Below, in pieces: positions 25,101 to 26,341 of a stretch of DNA of 64,000 bases. Numbering within the stretch: the first letter of the stretch is position 1; each line of letters starts with the position of its first letter. The position numbers were made by a program, and so were the translations under genes. The notes below the pieces were generated by a model. The model saw only the letters and a program-made list of their open reading frames with translations. It made no database searches and was not told the DNA's origin. The DNA is from Streptantibioticus_C sp963761325 (GTDB lineage Bacteria; Actinomycetota; Actinomycetes; Streptomycetales; Streptomycetaceae): positions 1,240,001 through 1,304,000 of the forward strand of contig CAVXGZ010000002.1 in the NCBI GenBank assembly GCA_963761325.1, written 5' to 3'.

Positions 25101-26188
25101 AGCACCCGATGACGGGAGTGATCCATGCCGCCGGCATCGTGGACGACGGGATCGTGGACGCGTTGACCCCGGAACGGCTCGCCGCCGTCCTGCGCGCCAA
25201 GGCGGTCTCCGCCGCCCACCTGGACGAGCTGACCGAGGGCATGGACCTCGGCGCGTTCGTGCTCTTCTCCTCCTTCGCGGGGGTGGTCGGCAACCCCGGG
25301 CAGGCCAACTACGCCGCCGCGAACGCCTTCCTGGACGGCCTCGCCGAGCGGCGCGCGGCCCGCGGACTCGCCGCGACCTCCGTCGCGTGGGGCCCCTGGG
25401 CCGAGGCCGGCATGGCCGACGTCAGCGCCGCGTCCGGCGGACACCGCGCCGGGGTCGCCCCGCTCGACCCCGAACTGGCCATCACCGCGCTGGCCCAGGC
25501 GGTCGACCGCGGCGAGACGGCGGTCGCGGTCGCCGACATCGACTGGGCCGCGCTCGCCCCCGAGCTGCGCGCCATCCGACCGACCCCGCTGCTCGACCAA
25601 CTCCCCGAGGCCCGGCCGCGTACCGAGCCGGCCGACCAGGACACCGCACCCGCGGCCGACCCCGGCCGGGCGCTGCGCGAGAGCCTGGCCGCGGCGACCG
25701 GGTCCGAACGCGAGCAACTCGTCCTGGACCTGGTCAGCGAGCAGATCGCGCTGGTGCTCAACCACGGCTCCGCCGCCGAGGTCGAGGTCGAACGGCCCTT
25801 CCGGGCGCTCGGGCTCACCTCGCTGGCCGCCGTCGAACTGCGCAACGCGCTCTCCGCGGCCACCGGGCTCACGCTCCCGGCCAGCCTGGTCTTCGACCAC
25901 CCCACGCCGACGGCGGTCGCCGAGCTCCTGAGCTCCCGACTCGCGCCGACCGACGGGCCGTCGGAGCACGACGACACACTCGCGCGACTGGACCGGCTGG
26001 AAGCGGCGTTGAACGGCCTGCCGCCCGGCGGCGACGAGGCGTCCGCCATCGCCGATCGCCTGCGGCAACTGGCGTCCAAGCTGCAGGGCGCCGGGAGCGG
26101 CGCCGTGGACGACGGCGCCGGATCGCTCGCCGAAGCCACGGCGGACGACCTCTTCGACATCATCCACAACGAATTCGGAAAGTCCTGA
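2..26188 (+). CDS. Modular type I polyketide synthase, gene 1 (5' partial; M0 KR-ACP plus five modules)
   Basis: A giant multimodular PKS subunit that elongates and reduces a polyketide chain held on ACP phosphopantetheine arms in the cytoplasm. The frame is open from the first bases (codon at 2-4) to TGA at 26186-26188, about 8728 residues in view, and the true start lies upstream. Approximate residue layout: M0 KR 13-195 and ACP 295-366; M1 KS-AT-DH-ER-KR-ACP 389-2396; M2 KS-AT-KR-ACP 2414-3913; M3 KS-AT-DH-KR-ACP 3931-5642; M4 KS-AT-KR-ACP 5660-7183; M5 KS-AT-KR-ACP 7206-8643; C-terminal docking domain 8654-8728. Every KS has the TACSSS active site, every AT has GHSIGE and HAFH (malonyl-type), and both DHs have HxxxGxxxxP. 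There is no loading domain or thioesterase, so it is an internal subunit. The docking tail ends in DLFDIIHNEFGKS and should pair with the N-terminus of gene 2. Its C-rich last 6.5 kb differs in codon choice from the G-rich M1 DH-ER region. Confidence 0.97.
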   Translation, partial: NVLVMPRRLDQDGTVLITGGTGTLGALVARHLVSAYGIRQLVLLSRRGPDAPGAVELVAELAELGAEARVVACDVADRAALTAVLDAVPAEHPLTGVVHAAGVADDGVIASMTPERVAGVLAPKADAALHLHELTRRHDLALFAMYSSVAAVFGTPGQANYAAANAVLDALAQQRQASGLAGVSLSWGLWEQESAISGQLTAADRARLDVAGRPLSDEAGLALFDEALDVGLGHVVVARLDIARLQARMGSGTVPALLRGLVRARMRRAVAARSGSLAERLAGLPAVEQERLLTEVVLGEVAAVLGHASADGIEPGLAFKELGFDSLTSVELRNRINAATALRLPATLVFSYPNPTALAQQLRVELLGAELLGTDPRTPVRSAASVPSDDDPIVIVGMGCRFPGGVASPEDLWRLVDSGTDAIGEFPTDRGWDLARLFDQDPDRSGTSIAHEGGFLYGAAEFDAGLFGISPREAMAMDPQQRLLLESVWEALEYAGIDPTSLRGSRTGVFVGAMSQDYGPRLHEATGDLEGFLLTGNTASVASGRIAYTFGLKGPAITVDTACSSSLVGLHLAVRALRDGECEMALAGGVTVMATPGLFTEFSRQSGLAPDGRCKAFAASADGTGWAEGVGMLVVERLSDARRRGHQVLALVRGSAVNQDGASNGLTAPNGVSQEQVIRQALADARLAAADVDLVEAHGTGTALGDPIEAQALLATYGQDRPADQPLWLGSLKSNIGHTQAAAGAAGVIKMVMALRNGVLPRTLHADEPSPHIDWSAGAVELLTEARPWTGGGDPRRAAVSSFGISGTNAHVILEQAPDQLDEPRHDEPTVTGWIPPLVVSARSADGLRAQAERLLPLVAGDESPVDIGFSLATSRAVLEHRAAVVAGTRADLLDGLADLAAGRPSRSVLRGRSTGGRTAFLFTGQGAQRAGMGRELYDAFPVFAEALDAVCARLDGELGRPLREVMFDGGELLDQTVYTQAALFALEVALFRLLESWGVRPDFLLGHSIGELAAAHVAGVLSLDDACTLVAARGRLMQALPSGGAMLAVEAEESEIAAELAGREASVSVAAVNGPTSVVVSGDADVIAELEAAWRDAGRRVKRLTVSHAFHSPRMEAMLDEFATVAGELAFEAPKLPIVSNVSGRLVDPDEIRTPGYWVRHVREAVRFADGVATLHAEGVTRFVELGPDGVLSAMAQQCVDAAVAVPALRAGQDETQAVFTALATLHVQGVAVEWAGVFAGRDARRVLLPTYAFEHERYWVSGLAVAGDVAGVGLGASGHPLLGAEVSLASGGGLVLTGRLSLSVQPWLGDHRVHGSVVVPGTALVEMVLLAGQQAGCGRVDELTLEAPLVLPERGAVQVQVSVSGDVDDRVVEVHSRADGEGGAWTRHAGGRLVEDRGVVVPGMDGSVWPPAGAEPVDVTGVYEGLAGVGLAYGSVFRGLRSAWRASDGAVLAEVVLPEGVEAGSFGVHPALLDAALHVIGLGGLVEVRGAAWLPFAFSGVSLFAAGASSLRVRVVRTASDTLSLQAFDAAGGAVVSVDALALREVDGRAGAFGGGAADGLFGVDWSRVSMGESVPGSLALCGLEEVAGLDGDAAVWVPSGGVAEVAGRVLEAVRAWLAREDAGRLVVVSRGAVGVGDGGVVSDVAAAAVWGLVRSAQSEQPDRLVLLDVDVEDVDAGLLAGVLGLGEPQVAVRGGVAWVPRLARVSSLPVLSVPSVGEGPWRLEPSERGVLEEVAPVRQPAGVELAAGEVRVEIRAAGVNFRDVLIGLGTYPEAALMGSEGAGVVVELGPEVTEFAIGDRVFGLFAGGFGPEAVTDHRLVARMPESWSYTQAASVPIVFMTAFYGLFDLGGLASGESVLVHAAAGGVGMAAVQLARWAGAEVFATASEPKWPIVRELGVAEERIASSRDLAFEGAFRAASGGRGVDVVLNALAGEFIDASARLLADGGRFVEMGKADLRRAEDFPGAAYHAFDLLDAGADRLQEILSLLVGLFDDGTLQLLPVRAWDVRDVAGAFRLMSSGRHVGKNVLVMPRQLDARGTVVITGGTGTLGALLARHLVSAYGIRQLVLLSRRGPEAPGAVELVAELAELGAEARVVACDVADREALAAVLDAVPAEHPLTGVVHAAGVADDGVIASMTPERVAGVLAPKADAALHLHELTRRHDLALFAMYSSASATFGTPGQANYAAANAVLDALAHKRQAAGLAGVSVGWGLWEQESAISGKLTAADRARLDATGNALASGEGLALFDAALETGLAHVVATRLDVARLRARAGQEPVPALLRGLVRVAVRRAVGAAGGGSLAERVARLSPAEQERLLAGVVLGEVAAVLGHSSEDAIELDRAFKDLGFDSLTAVELRNRVNTATGLRLPATLVFDHPSPRALVERLRTDLVGTVTAAPVPIAELAPLDDDPIAVVGMGCRFPGGVASPEDLWRLVDSGTDAIGEFPTDRGWDLGALFDPDPERPGTSTARVGGFVYDADEFDASLFGISPREALAMDPQQRLLLESAWEALERAGIAPLSLRGEQVGVFIGAASSSYGAGPVSMRTRGEVEGHLLTGTTTSVASGRIAYTFGLEGPAVTVDTACSSSLVALHLALQAMRNGECDMALVGGATVMATPGIFTEFSRQKGVAADGRCKSFSASADGTGWSEGAGILVVERLSQARRHGHEVLAVVRGSAINQDGASNGLTAPNGPSQQRVIRQALASAGLSASEVDAVEAHGTGTALGDPIEAQALLATYGQDRDAERPLWLGSLKSNIGHAQAAAGVAGVIKMVMALRHRVLPRTLHAEERSAHIDWTSGAVELLTESRPWQRDGRPRRVGVSSFGISGTNAHAILEEAPDAPAPQRTEPEPADQAAQPVPPWVISAKSEQGLREQANRLLSALTAADDAPSATDVGFSLATTRTPLEHRAAVVAGTHPELLEGLAAVAAGRGGRTVVEGRAVAGRTAFLFTGQGAQRVGMGRELYAAFPVFAEALDVVCARLDAELERPLREVMFGEAELLDRTVFTQAALFALEVSLFRLWESWGVRPDFLLGHSIGELAAAHVAGVLSLDDACVLVAARGRLMQALPSGGAMLAVEATEAEIVAELVGREASVSVAAVNGPSAVVVSGDEDVITELEATWRAAERRVKRLTVSHAFHSPRMDAMLDAFAAVAGELDFREPELPIISNVTGEPADPEEIRTPGYWVRHVRAAVRFADGIATLRNQGITTLVELGPDGVLAAMAQQCADVTAVPALRDGQDETRTVFTALATVHTHGAVVDWHAVFAGRGARRVQLPTHAFERRRYWLDMRLPESVAAGQDADEAGFWDAVDRADAGALSETLRLPSEDGLSVLLPALSAWRKGRRDEAAVDGWRYRVAWEPVGEASGTLDGRWLVVAPAEGADDAVAAALRGGGAEPVELAVPGDVSRAELAERLGELGELSGVVSLLGLGGSDGARRTLTLVQALDDLGATGPLWCLTRGAVSVGRADRLSDPARAQVWGLGRVAALEHPLWWGGLVDLPEVLDDRAAARLVAVLSGACGEDQAAVRGSGVFGRRLRRVAPNRRSDSGRWKPNGTVLITGGTGALGGRVARWLAERGARKLVLTSRRGPDAPGMTELVAELAAHGTEAVVAACDVADRDALAALLAEHPVTAVVHTAGVVDSASLAATSADGFADVLRAKVEGARHLHELLAGVDLDAFVLFSSIAGVWGSGGQAAYAAANAYLDALAEHRGARGLAATSIAWGPWDEGGMLADQDEDAYLRRRGLAPMQPDMAITVLAQALDHGLTCLTAADVDWARFGGVFTSGRPSPLLGELLETAAPADAGSADDELSSFVRQLAGLSGPERSHAVLELVRARTADVLGYADAGMVVTDRPFKELGFDSLSAVELRNRLAKATGITLPASLVFDYPTAQALAEHLTARLGGETVRPSSESPVGAAVGTDEPIAIVGMSCRLPGGVTSPDQLWELVVSGTDGISDFPADRGWDLSDVDASYARAGGFVDDVAGFDAGLFGVSPREALAMDPQQRVVLEASWEALERAGIDPHSLRGSRTGVFVGASNSEYGAGTRLAEDAAGHYLSGKANSVVSGRISYALGLEGPAVTVDTACSSSLVALHLAAQALRNGECSMALAGGVTVMATPGAFTEFSRQGGLAADGRCKPFAAAADGTGWSEGVGVLLVERLSDARRNGHRVLAVVRGSAVNQDGASNGLTAPNGPSQQRVIRQALANAGLSASDVDVVEAHGTGTTLGDPIEAQALLATYGQERSADRPLWLGSVKSNIGHTQAASGVAGVIKMVMALRHGVLPRTLHVDEPSPHVDWSAGAVELLTRAREWSGSGVPRRAAVSSFGISGTNAHTILEEGDAAPVVVSESDGVAPAVVPGVVPWVVSAQSVAGLGAQAGRLAAFVEGGSEARLVDVGLSLATTRAALEHRAVVLGADRDQLLSGLRVLAESGTGVNVVSGAVVSGRTAFLFTGQGAQRVGMGRELYGAFPVFADALDAVCARMDVELARPLREVMFGEAELLDRTEYTQAALFALEVSLFRLWESWGVRPDFLLGHSIGELAAAHVAGVLSLDDACVLVAARGRLMQALPSGGAMLAVEAADAEIVQELVGREASVSLAGVNGPTSVVVSGDEDVVAELEAAWRAAGRRVKRLTVSHAFHSPRMEPMLDEFASVAGQLDLRAPELPIVSNLSGRVVDPDEIRTPGYWVRHVREAVRFADGVATLHAEGVTRFVELGPDGVLTAMVQQNVDPAVAVPVLRGERSEAEAVLTALATVFVRGVAVNWAAVYGTWQAGVVELPTYAFQRERYWPRPQVATGLGATDHPLLATAVPLADGEGALLTGRLSTRTHPWLADHVVLGNVLLPGTAFVEMALRAGEQVGCARLADLTLEAPLVLPEQDSFEIQVAVGDASPDGARSVAVYSRPEGARSWTRHAIGVLAAESAAPEPFDLTVWPPQGAEPVAVDGCYERLAERGLAYGPVFRGLRAAWRAGDELFAEVALPEQARQDAEHCGLHPALLDAALHTVVLGGLVEDTGAAQLPFSWSGVSLVATGASVLRVRLTPAGPDEIALRIADGSGMPVAEVESLVLRAASDEQLRQLRDTGSADTLFAVDWTETAAADPASFDAPIPVVRRVADGTVVLDPQPEPGQPVPELMLAELFEGDAPAEPGSDTAALIRRRTHEALALLQTWLADPRFASSRLVVLTRNAVAVGRSADEDALDLAGAAVSGLVRSAQNEHPDRIVWADLDADPASRRALPLLHGTDEPQLAVRAGRLLVPRLVRAVTAEAAPARWSATGTVLVTGGTGALAALVAGHLVAEHGVRHLLLLSRRGPDAPGAAELLARLTEQGTRVTVAACDVADRDALAAALDAIPAEHPLTAVVHTAGVLDDGVIESLNPDRLDSVLRAKADSALHLHELTRDAELDAFVLFSSASATFGTAGQANYAAANAVLDGLAQHRRARGRTALSLAWGPWAGTGGMAGRLSRAALARISALGGALSAARGLALLDLAPAADRALVVPMATDISAMTMPDGLPVPALLRDLVRTRRRRAAQGSAPSGSALAERLATLSEPEQRRTVGELVLAQVAEVLGHSSAGAVEPKRAFTDLGFDSLIAVELRNRLAAATGLRLPATLIFSHPNADALTEHLRDELVGRAAQRRPGPTTAGRTTEDPIAIVSMACRYPGGVRNPEELWQLALQGVDGITEFPVNRGWDVERLYDPDPEHTGTTYTREGGFLHDADRFDAELFGISPREALAMDPQQRLLLELAWETFERAGIDPTSMRGSRTGVFAGVMYHDYVSSLPVIPEDIQGYLGTGSAASVVSGRVAYTFGLEGPAVTVDTACSSSLVALHWACAALRSGECDMALLGGVTVMAKPDTFVEFSRQRGLSADGRCKSFAAGADGTGWSEGAGLLLVERLSDARRNGHQVLAVVRGTAVNSDGASNGLTAPNGSSQERVIRQALKEARLTPSEIDAVEGHGTGTTLGDPIEAHALLAAYGQDRPADRPLWLGSLKSNIGHTQAAAGVGGVIKMVMAMRHGVLPRTLHVDQPSPHVDWSAGAVSLLTESVDWPETGRPRRAGVSSFGISGTNAHAVIEQAPPRTEQPGERPEPATGPVVVPWLLSAGSDESLSAQSQQLLSFLDAEPDAGAADAASVGRSLAETRAALDHRAVVLGAGFPELRRGLADLAAGSATPGVIRGIARPGRTAFLFTGQGAQRAGMGREVYDAFPVFAEALDAVCERLDGGLGRSLSEVMFYGGELLDQTVYTQAALFALEVALFRLLESWGVRPDFLLGHSIGELAAAHVAGVLSLDDACTLVAARGRLMQALPIGGAMLAVEAEEAGIAAELVGREASVSIAAVNGPTSVVVSGDEDVITELEAAWRTAGRRVKRLTVSHAFHSPRMEAMLDEFAAVAGELAFEAPRLPIVSNVSGRLVDPDEIRTPGYWVRHVREAVRFADGVATLHAEGVTRFVELGPDGVLSAMAQQCVDAAVAVPVLRGGRAEAEALFGALAAVHVHGGSVEWAAVFAPWGGRRVELPTYAFQRRRYWVDAPVGDEGAGPVADAELAQFWRAVDSEDLTSLTGTLRLAGDAPLSEVLPALSAWRRKRQDQSAVESWRHRFSWRPTTEIPAGSPSGTWLVVGAGDHLAVPVADALRDGGARLVEIVEPAANVKELADRFRLLAERTGGIAGVVSVLGESASGERAAYPADGSAAPAGLTDTVTLIQALDEAEVHARLWCVTRGAVSTGRSDPLTNAAQAHVWGLGRVAALEYPQWWGGLVDLPATLDGRAADRLLAVLADGAEDQVAIRASGTFVRRLRSAPPAAPTADGGTDWSAPGTVLLTGATGALGAHVARWLAEQGARHLVLASRRGPQAPGAAELVADLAELGAEATVVACDAADRSALAALLADMPADRPLSAVLHMAGTLDDGMLGSLTPDRFESVLGSKALAARNLDELTRELDLTAFVLFSSLTGSVGNPGQANYAAANSYLDALAEQRRAAGLPATSVAWGPWADGGMADDDLVTQRLRRVGIAPMSPRQAVAALAHAVDRGDTTVAVADVDWSRFVPGFVAARDSRMFDELPDVRAALADAQGATGGGRDQAGRLREQLASAGDAEGRRLLQELVRLQAAGVLGHASAAAIDAGRAFRDLGFDSLTAVELRNRLGAATGLTLPASLVFDYPTPGALSGYLRDELVGAAAASPAGVRPAAGAAAASEDAIAIVSMSCRFPGGVRDPEQFWQLVAGGVDAIGDFPHDRGWDTGDAGAAAAFARRGGFLTDAADFDAGLFGISPREALAMDPQQRLLLEISWEAFERAGIDPMSLRGSRTGVFAGTNGQDYASMIVDAAEGLEGHVGTGNAAAVLSGRVSYTFGLEGPAMTVDTACSSSLVAMHLAAQALRQGECTLALAGGVTVMSTLNAFIEFGYQGGLAADGRCKAFAAGADGTGWGEGAGLVLLERLSDARRNGHEVLALLRGSAVNQDGASNGLTAPNGPSQQRVITQALANAGLSPADVHAVEAHGTGTELGDPIEAQALLATYGQNRELPLRIGSVKSNIGHTQAAAGVAGVIKMVQAMRHGVLPRTLHADEPSPHVDWSTGAVEVLSEPADWPLADGPRRAGVSAFGISGTNAHVIIEQPEQPLPEPARGGSYGGPLPWVLSAESAGALRDQADRLRSLASGQAAVSPVDVGWSLAASRARLAHHAVVVGADRAGLLAGLTAITEDAATPAVVRGSGAPGAPLAFLFTGQGAQRAGMGRELYDAFPVFADALDAVCARLDGELDRPLREVMFGEPEPLNRTVFTQAALFGLEVALFRLLESWELVPDFLLGHSIGEVAAAHVAGVLSLDDACTLVAARGRLMQALPEGGAMLAVEATENEVAAELTGREASVSVAAVNGPTSVVVSGDEEAVGELEAAWRTAGRRVKRLTVSHAFHSPRMDGMLDEFAAVLGGLTFNAPRVPIVSNLTGELVDPDSIRTPAYWVRHVREAVRFADGIATLRGQGVTTYLELGPDGVLSAMAHQSAEGATAVPVLRDGRDETEALLTAVAHAHVRGATPRWTEVFRDWGARPVALPTYAFQHRRYWPELPQRGAVPGTPDSWRYQVSWTELAERPAGFLFGTWLLAAPAGRRHDDLATALENAGASVVRVEVPAGEERSALAARLRAAAGPGEVTGVLSALALDGPAATAATLTLAQALGDADVTGRLWALTRGAVSTGDADPLADPERSQVWGLGRVVALEHPHLWGGLVDLPAAWDDAAADRLAAVLADGAEDQVAIRANGVLARRLRHAPPAGAPAETWQPAGTVLVTGGTGALGARVARWLADRGAPRLLLTSRRGMAAPGAAELVVELAERGTEATVVACDVSDRAALAELLAAVPAEHPMTGVIHAAGIVDDGIVDALTPERLAAVLRAKAVSAAHLDELTEGMDLGAFVLFSSFAGVVGNPGQANYAAANAFLDGLAERRAARGLAATSVAWGPWAEAGMADVSAASGGHRAGVAPLDPELAITALAQAVDRGETAVAVADIDWAALAPELRAIRPTPLLDQLPEARPRTEPADQDTAPAADPGRALRESLAAATGSEREQLVLDLVSEQIALVLNHGSAAEVEVERPFRALGLTSLAAVELRNALSAATGLTLPASLVFDHPTPTAVAELLSSRLAPTDGPSEHDDTLARLDRLEAALNGLPPGGDEASAIADRLRQLASKLQGAGSGAVDDGAGSLAEATADDLFDIIHNEFGKS
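1166..7190 (+). other. M1: KS-AT(malonyl)-DH-ER-KR-ACP
   Basis: KS is about 1166-2450 with Cys at 1688. AT is about 2753-3620 with active Ser at 3026 and HAFH at 3326-3337, predicting malonyl-CoA. DH is about 3842-4660 with catalytic His at 3938 and Asp at 4427. ER is about 5171-6103 with the NADPH motif HAAAGGVGMA from 5591. KR starts at about 6125 with catalytic Tyr at 6569 and a B-type VADDG motif. ACP Ser is at 7067. All active sites are intact, so the module should add a fully reduced CH2-CH2 unit. The block from about 2770 to 6100 uses mostly TTG/GTG codons, unlike its KS, and shares tracts with the M6, M9 and M12 reductive loops. Confidence 0.95.
7241..11740 (+). other. M2: KS-AT(malonyl)-KR(A-type)-ACP
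   Basis: KS is about 7241-8530 with Cys at 7769 and the GEQVGVF signature shared with the KSs of M7, M10 and M13. AT is about 8855-9740 with Ser at 9125 and HAFH at 9425-9436. A helical dimerization element (FWDAVD to LLPALSAW) lies at about 9926-10060, typical of modules lacking DH. KR is about 10685-11360 with catalytic Tyr at 11114. It lacks the D-D pair (HTAGVVDSAS) and has Trp at 11090 (GVWGSG), giving an A-type, L-hydroxyl prediction. ACP Ser is at 11612. Predicted product step is a beta-hydroxyl. Confidence 0.94.
11792..16925 (+). other. M3: KS-AT(malonyl)-DH-KR(B-type)-ACP
   Basis: KS is about 11792-13055 (Cys 12284) and opens with the MSCRLPGG form shared with M8 and M11. AT is about 13364-14250 (Ser 13637, HAFH 13937-13948). 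DH is about 14435-15235 with His at 14531 and Asp at 15023. KR is about 15857-16390 with a classic LDD motif and Tyr at 16301. ACP Ser is at 16802. There is no ER, so this is the only module in view predicted to leave a C=C, and its B-type KR favours an E double bond. The post-AT half (14400-16900) is C-ending in codon use and its structural KR segment resembles none of the other reductive loops closely. Confidence 0.94.
16979..21550 (+). other. M4: KS-AT(malonyl)-KR(B-type)-ACP
   Basis: KS is about 16979-18260 (Cys 17498), starting IVSMACRYPGG. AT is about 18584-19470 (Ser 18854, HAFH 19154-19165). A dimerization element lies at about 19670-19800. KR is about 20477-21160 with an LDD motif (TLDDGM), no Trp, and Tyr at 20918; B-type, D-hydroxyl predicted. 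ACP Ser is at 21431. The AT stretch 18610-19600 is written in G-ending codons inside an otherwise C-ending module, a likely conversion tract. Confidence 0.94.
21617..25930 (+). other. M5: KS-AT(malonyl)-KR(B-type)-ACP, last module of gene 1
   Basis: KS is about 21617-22875 (Cys 22118). AT is about 23183-24080 (Ser 23453, HAFH 23753-23764). The post-AT linker passes directly into the structural KR segment, so the dimerization element found in M2, M4, M7, M8, M10 and M11 is missing. KR is about 24869-25570 with a D-D pair (IVDDG) and Tyr at 25310, predicting a B-type hydroxyl. The ACP (about 25690-25930) reads GLTSL rather than GFDSL: the attachment Ser at 25820 is kept but the usual preceding Asp is Thr. 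Codons are C-ending throughout. Confidence 0.93.
25960..26185 (+). other. C-terminal docking domain of gene 1 product
   Basis: After the last ACP the protein has a predicted helix (LARLDRLEAALNGL, then IADRLRQLASKL) and a terminal DDLFDIIHNEFGKS segment. This matches the dimerization helix plus docking helix of class 1a PKS docking domains, whose usual partner is a coiled coil beginning MANEEKL, which is what gene 2 starts with. Direct handover from M5 to M6 is therefore expected. Confidence 0.85.
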
Positions 26189-26193
26189 CCGTC

Positions 26194-26225
26194 ATGCGAG
26201 CGGAGACAGGAATGCGAGCAGAGAC
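26194..26225 (+). repeat. Imperfect 14-nt direct repeat in the gene 1-gene 2 spacer
   Basis: Two copies of ATGCGAGC(G/A)GAGAC start at 26194 and 26212. Both encode MRAET in the same mini-frame. The role is unknown and it may be a chance slippage product. Confidence 0.7.
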
Positions 26226-26235
26226 GGTCCTCGGT

Positions 26236-26240
26236 GGGAG
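26236..26240 (+). promoter_or_regulatory. Ribosome binding site of gene 2
   Basis: GGGAG lies 8 nt before the ATG at 26249. It supports that ATG over the in-frame GTG at 26234, which itself overlaps this site. The ATG also gives the canonical docking-domain start MANEEKL. Confidence 0.75.
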
Positions 26241-26248
26241 ACACTCGA

Positions 26249-26341
26249 ATGGCTAATGAAGAGAAGCTTGTCGAACACCTTCGTTGGATGACCGGCGAGC
26301 TGCGGGAAGTACGCCAGCGCCTCCGCGACGTCGAGGAGCAG
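26249..26341 (+). other. N-terminal docking domain of gene 2 product
   Basis: About 31 residues, beginning MANEEKLVEHLRWMT and continuing in a charged heptad-like helix (ELREVRQRLRDVEEQ) up to the KS. This is the classic N-terminal coiled coil of class 1a docking domains and suits the C-terminus of gene 1. Confidence 0.88.

Larger units (their letters stand above)
26189..26248 (+). other. Gene 1-gene 2 spacer (60 nt) with imperfect direct repeat and mini-ORF
   Basis: The short spacer holds two 14-nt copies (26194-26207 and 26212-26225, one mismatch) at an 18-nt period. An ATG at 26194 opens a 20-codon frame (MRAETGMRAET then VLGGRHSNG) that stops at 26254-26256, overlapping the start of gene 2. 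No terminator-like hairpin is evident, so genes 1 and 2 are probably co-transcribed. Whether the mini-ORF is translated is unknown. Confidence 0.5.

Noticed and set aside
26234..26248. GTG at 26234 as the gene 2 start
   Set aside because: It overlaps the GGGAG ribosome binding site and adds five residues not seen in this docking-domain family; ATG at 26249 fits better.
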